DNA of 64,000 bases, taken from Brugia malayi (lineage: Eukaryota; Nematoda; Chromadorea; Rhabditida; Onchocercidae). The notes beneath the pieces are model-generated. The model was not told where the DNA came from and made no database searches. It saw nothing but the letters and a program-made list of their open reading frames with translations. The stretch covers positions 3,572,001 through 3,636,000 of the forward strand of contig NW_025062478.1 of NCBI RefSeq assembly GCF_000002995.4, in the 5' to 3' direction. A program made the translations under genes and the position numbers. This document shows, one piece after another, positions 59,320 through 64,000 of this stretch. How positions within the stretch are numbered: position 1 is the stretch's first letter; the number at the start of each line of letters is the position of its first letter.

Positions 59320-59905
59320 ACTTATTATCAATGTATGTTCATTTCGGCCTAAGATTGATATTTTTGAATTTCTTGGAAAAATGCTTCTGAAATTCGTATG
59401 ATATTGCCATTTATTCATCAAAAAAAAGCTTCATGTTAATTTTGATTTAACATTTTTAAACTCTTGAGAAAAAAGCGATTGAATCAGCACAGTGTTTTTA
59501 TTTGACACTCTAATTTTTTTTTTTTTATTAAATGTATGAAATTTGGTATCTTTCAGCATTCATTTATCAGCATAAATCCATTTTTAGTATAAACTTGTTA
59601 CTTCTAAAGTTTTCTCATCCATCTAAAGCACACACAAAAAAAGAATATTCTCAAAATTTTTTATCAATAAAAGTTCATTATAACTGAAATCTGATATTTC
59701 CAAAAAAATTTTTTTTTCAAAAATATATTGGAAGTTTGTATTATTTCACATCCATTTATCAATCTAAGTTCTTTTTAGCTTAAATTTGACACTTCGGAAG
59801 TTTTTTTTTTTTCTCTCTACTCAAAACATGCTTAAAATTTGCACTCTCTCAACATTAACTATCAATACAAGTTCATTTTGATTCAGATTTAAATGATAAG
59901 TATTA
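59320..59905. repeat. degenerate tandem array, unit about 95-100 bp
   Basis: A word close to CATTTATCAAT-AAGTTCATTTT recurs near 59325, 59411, 59562, 59658, 59751 and 59852. It is followed by AGCTTAAATTTGACACTTC-like sequence and then a T- or A-rich spacer. The four copies after 59550 are spaced by about 95-100 bases. Units are highly diverged, so this is an old array. Confidence 0.65.
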
Positions 59906-60409
59906 AGTAACAAGCAATACCATTGGAAAGGAAAAATTGCGTGTTTTCAAAAAAATAAAGAAAAAATAATTGAAATGATATGAAAAAATGATGTAAATCA
60001 ATGGAAATATGTTACACTTCAACAATTTTTATTCAAATTATCAATTTTTCTTTCCCTTTTCCATCATCTATGTGCGACTTCTATTTCTTTTTCAAATTTA
60101 AAAAATCTGTTGAAATTCCATTATTTCATTTTTCATTTTTTTCTCATAATTTCTCCTTTCCTGAATATTGCAATTGTTTTCCATTATCCTTTTTGTCGTT
60201 TCATTTTTAAATTCCATAACTATCATTTAAATTTATTTTTTTAAACTGATTTATTTTTAAATTTTCACTGTTAATTTGTATAATTTTCAACTTATTTATG
60301 TATTTAATCGTGGTACTTCAGAATATTTCATAAATAATGCATATTAAATTTTTGTTTTTTCCATAATTAATAAATTTTTTTGTTGATTCATCAAAATTTT
60401 GTTTACATT

Positions 60410-60612
60410 TTAGCATTCTTCATTTTCATAAATTAATCCTTTCGTTTTTTCTTTCTTTTTTCTTTTTCTTTTGGTTATCCCAATTAATTCTTTAATAATA
60501 TTCAAATTTATTTTATAATTTCGATTCATTTTACAAGTATGTAATTCTTGAACATCAATGAATAAAATATTTCGAACTAAAAGCTTTTCAATAAAAGAAT
60601 TCAATTTTTCCT
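60410..60612 (-). CDS. possible exon, basic protein of about 67 residues
   Basis: On the minus strand an acceptor-like TTTTAAG before 60612 opens a frame to the stop at 60412-60410. It contains SFIEKLLVRNILFIDVQELH, then KITKRKRKKKEKTK-like basic sequence, and ends ENEEC. The composition is more protein-like than other frames nearby. A GTAAAA donor after CATACTT could instead end the exon early, in the phase required by the 53218 exon. No Met-led start or homology was found. Confidence 0.22.
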
Positions 60613-62830
60613 CTTAAAATTTATTTTTTACTCTTTTCTGAAACACTCATCTTTGCCAAAACTTTCAAAAAAAATTTTTTTTTGTTCTTTTTTGATCTCA
60701 AGAATGCAAATATAGTTTTGGTGCCTTTCGTTTTCCTTTTTTTTTTGTTATTGAAGAGCTTTCAATGAAAAAGAAGTGAATGGGATAAATTGCAAATGAA
60801 AAAAAAAAAAAAGAACACATTGAAATTTTTGTTTAAATAAATGTCTTACCGCATTTATAAACATATTTAATTTTTTGATATGCTCTTTTAAAAAATAGAT
60901 TTTTTTAAAATATAAATTTAAAAAATAGAAATCAGAATTTGGTTATAAAGTCTTTTTTTTAAAAAAATAAAAAATACTATTAAAAGATATAATAAAAGTA
61001 ATTAATGCTTAATTATTGAAAAAAATTTTTTTTTCCTTTATTAAAAGATTAATTTAGCTCAGAAAAACATGAAAATTAATATAGTGTAATTTTAATTGAA
61101 GCTGCAAAATTTTCATGATAAATTTAAAATATAGTTAAGAATTGATCCATTCTGCTTCTTCTTTTATTTGCTTTATTTCCCGAGGGAAATAGAATGCGAT
61201 AGAAAGTGGTAGTTCAAATATTTAATTAAATTGAACCTTTTCTAGGCGAAAAAAATATGATAGGAAAAAGTGAGAAAAAGTATTACTCCACATATTAATG
61301 TAGTATAATTATTATGTTTCACTAGATATTGTGATAGTGATAGAGTAATAACAATATTTTCTTTTATCACTATCATAATTTTGTATCAAGGATAAATTAA
61401 ATTTAATTTATCAATTCCTTTATTTTATTATTGCTAAAATTTGAATAAATTTGTTTTAAAATATATTTTGATAAAAAAATCTACAAAAAAAAATTATTAT
61501 TCATTATCAGCAATTTTGTTTGACAAGGTAGTTATTTATTTTCCAACAGGTTACTATTTATTAATTAATTAATGATTCCTATGCCAATTGAAATGCTTTA
61601 ATATTAAATTGAATTAGCATATAAGTTGATTTCTTCGCTTTTTTTTGATTTGTATATTTCAAATATATCCTTGCATTTTTGTTTTTCGAAAAATATCAAA
61701 TGATTAAATATAATAAGAATTAAATATAAACTCAATCATTCATGTGATCGATATAAACAACATAATCTATTATTAATTATGATTTACATCCATTCCTTGA
61801 TAATAGTTTTTCATCGGTTACTATTTATTGATTAATTAATGATTATTATATTAATTGAACAATAAAATCATTAATTGCGGAGTTATCACATAATTAATTT
61901 GTCAAAATTTTCATCAGAATTACCAAATAATTAAACCAATGTAATTCTTTATCATTTATCAAATAAAAATTGTTGAAACTGAAAAAGAAATTAGAAAAAA
62001 AAAAATTAAATCTGCTATAATCTATTAAATTATTCAAATAATTCTGAAAAAGTTCTTAATTCTCTGAGAAATGTTTACGCTAAAATTTTAGCATTCGTTT
62101 TAAATTCATTTCATGTATATATTCATGCAATATTACTAATCATTAATATCATTTATATATTTAACTATGTTTATTTCTTCATCAATTTCAATAATGATAT
62201 TGCTAGTTAATTTAACTTTTCACGTAACACGTAAATTTATTTTAAATTGCTACTACCGTAATTTAACATGCATGATGCATTTGACATATTTTTCATAAAT
62301 TTAAATTGAATTTTTCATCATAACATTTGGAATATTTTATGCATCACGATGAAATAATTTTTTCCTTTTTGCTAATTTTTTGCTTTAAGTAAATTAAATT
62401 AGATTAAATTTAAAATGAAAAAATTAAATTGTACAGAAAAAAAATAAATAAACAAAGCTTTTGTTTTTTATTTTGTTTGTTTGTTTGTTTTTTTCTAAAT
62501 ATGACAAATATCATTAAAAGTAATCCTGGACTAAATTATTTATCAACTGTGTGAAATAAATGTTAAAAATTCCATGCAATTTTATTTTTCTATTATTGTT
62601 CAGCTTAAATAATTTAAAATTCATTTACATTTAGTTTATTCTTCTTTTTTTAAAAAAAAAAATTAATTAAAACACAAAAAATTAAATTATATTTCATATC
62701 ATTTTGGTTTTAAAAAGGCAAAAAAAAAAAAAAGCAATTGCACTACAGTAAAAATCATTACAATGTAAATGATAGTATAATAATGTTTTTAATTAATTAA
62801 TTAATTATATGTGTAAGTAAATAAATAAAT
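60613..62830. other. AT-rich upstream region of the receptor gene
   Basis: No gene supported. Contents are a palindrome TATTTCCC-GA-GGGAAATA (61174-61191), an 11-bp hairpin (61332-61375), a pair of ~43-bp direct repeats (61549 and 61816) and a TTAATTAA cluster near 62790. Promoter elements of the receptor gene are probably here but cannot be picked out. Confidence 0.45.
61332..61375. repeat. 11-bp perfect inverted repeat
   Basis: TGATAGTGATA (61332-61342) and TATCACTATCA (61365-61375) are exact complements around a 22-base spacer. Confidence 0.75.
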
Positions 62831-62900
62831 TTTCAGGATGTGAGAAAGAGAAAACAAAAAGAGAGGAAAGAAAAGGAAAAAAAAGAAACGAAATAAGAAA
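62831..62900 (+). promoter_or_regulatory. receptor 5' leader: splice acceptor and start-stop uORF
   Basis: TTTTCAG ending at 62836 is a consensus nematode acceptor, for a spliced leader or a 5' UTR intron. The 64-base leader that follows is almost purely purine. It contains ATGTGA (62838-62843), a start codon directly followed by a stop, 63 bases ahead of the main ATG. Minimal start-stop uORFs are known to stall or limit initiation in other systems; such an effect here is inference. Confidence 0.5.
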
Positions 62901-63223
62901 ATGGAATTATTCGAGAATAAATCATTAATCCATAATTATAGTATAGCATATTGCTTAGATAGTATTTTTACAAATGATCAAATAGATTATCGTTTATATG
63001 GTAATTTACCAATTTCAATATTTGGTATTATTATTAATCTAATTAATATAATTATTTTTTCGCATGCTGATATGCGACGCAGTTTGGTAAATTTATTTTT
63101 GCTTACAATTAGCATTACTGATTTGCTATTGCTTATTTTTAATTTCTTCTTTCTTCTATTTCCAGTAATTGCATTATTTTCTAATTCTTTTACACTGCAA
63201 GATATTTATCCTGTAATACTCAG
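62901..63223 (+). CDS. FMRFamide-receptor-like GPCR, first exon (3' partial)
   Basis: First exon of a rhodopsin-class neuropeptide receptor of the nematode FRPR / insect FMRFamide-receptor type, acting at the plasma membrane of neurons or muscle. The ATG at 62901 has a good context (AAAATGG) and the exon gives 107 codons plus 2 bases to the donor CAG/GTTTGT at 63223/63224. The N-terminus has two N-glycosylation sequons (NKS at 6, NYS at 12). TM1 is about residues 33-54 (YGNLPISIFGIIINLINIII). The HADMRRS loop and TM2 follow, with the conserved acidic position in SITDLLLL (D74), then the start of the first extracellular loop. YGN-PIS-FGIIxNLxNIIxFSH followed by DMR(R/S)S-VN-FLL is the pattern I associate with this family. 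The next exon is not within the remaining 777 bases. The peptide ligand cannot be told. Confidence 0.75.
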
Positions 63224-64000
63224 GTTTGTTTACATTTTTTCTTTCATTAATTTTAAAAAAATCGAAAGAAAAGAAAAAAGCGTCAAAAAAAGAAATTGCA
63301 AAAGAATTGTTTTTAAAATTATAATTTAATACATTTTTTTCTGTTTCAAATTTTAAAAGATTTTTCTTTTTTTTTTGTTATTTTGTTTACTTAGTTTTTT
63401 TTTGCAAGTTTCCTCTCTCGCGTTTTTTTTAAAAAATAAATCATTCATTTATTGCATTCATCTTTTTAACTTTTAAATAATTCTAAAAAGCAAGAAAAAA
63501 AAGAAAGAAATTGCTAAATATTTTTAAAAATACCATTAATGACATTTCATTACTTATCGCCATTCATTATTTTTATTACTAAGCATAAAATTTGCAAAAA
63601 AAATTAAATATTTATAATGATTTAATTGAATTCAACCTGAATTCAACCTAAAATTCGAAATTGTTATAAATCTATAATAAATAGCAGATTAAATAAATCA
63701 ATGATCACAGATTGAAATTTTTTTTTTTGATAGGTATTTAAAACAATAATGAATTTAAAAATGAAAAGAGACATTTAGCCATTTATAGCACAAATAATTT
63801 GTAGTTTAAAATAGACATTAAAAAATTTACAGCTTACCAATTTCAGCAATACAACATTTTGATTACAAATTTCAAAAACATTATACATATTCAAACTTAA
63901 AAGTCATTAGATCAGAAGCAAACAGCGATAACTAAAAATTAAATTTTATTTATTTTAATTATTTATTTTATTTTACCTATTATGCCTTTATAAGATTATT
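63224..64000 (+). other. start of receptor intron 1
   Basis: AT-rich sequence after the GTTTGT donor. No acceptor followed by an in-frame continuation of the receptor was found before the window ends. GAATTCAACCT is duplicated with period 11-12 near 63628-63650. Confidence 0.55.

Larger units (their letters stand above)
58294..60409. other. AT-rich gap with a palindromic GC patch and a tandem array
   Basis: No gene supported. It holds the CG-containing dyad patch at 59014-59095 and the degenerate array at 59320-59900. Confidence 0.5.

Overview
The window reads as nuclear DNA of a nematode. Genes are split into many small exons by short-to-medium GT..AG introns with T-rich acceptors, coding patches sit in extremely AT-rich flanks full of homopolymer and microsatellite tracts, and the recognisable proteins (an MRCK kinase, a large C2H2 zinc-finger protein, a FMRFamide-type peptide receptor) all fit. 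A clade III (filarial-like) worm is my guess from base composition and intron density; nothing in the sequence proves it. Because exons are short, most open frames longer than 60 codons here are low-complexity noise. The gene models below were built by chaining exons by splice sites and phase.

Layout. 27-3843 (+): the last seven exons of an MRCK/Genghis Khan-type Cdc42-effector kinase (end of the CNH domain, CRIB motif, Ser/Thr-rich tail). 3844-7066: AT-rich gap between convergent genes. 7067-12238 (-): an eight-exon gene for a 255-residue hydrophilic protein that I do not recognise; its seventh exon has a decayed second copy in the next intron. 12239-16221: AT-rich gap with two ambiguous higher-GC patches. 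16222-25587 (-), with a possible extra 5' exon at 26090-26167: a 22-exon, 1,163-residue zinc-finger protein with eight fingers in four pairs and an acidic C-terminus. 26168-35100: presumed 5' flank of that gene, rich in degenerate ATG/CAT-type satellites and palindromes. 35100-62830: a long gene-poor stretch with two long TTA/AAT tracts in opposite orientation, a 44-bp higher-order minisatellite, a GA/CT inverted repeat, a ~95-100 bp degenerate tandem array and a few weak exon candidates. 62831-64000 (+): 5' leader, first exon and start of intron 1 of a FMRFamide-receptor-like 7TM receptor that runs off the window.

The genes do not form an obvious pathway. The zinc-finger gene and the orphan gene lie head-to-tail on the minus strand about 4 kb apart, too far for a typical nematode operon. 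The MRCK gene converges on the orphan gene. The strongest items for a second look are the orphan gene with its duplicated dead exon, the four-fold paired-finger architecture, and the start-stop uORF in front of the receptor gene.
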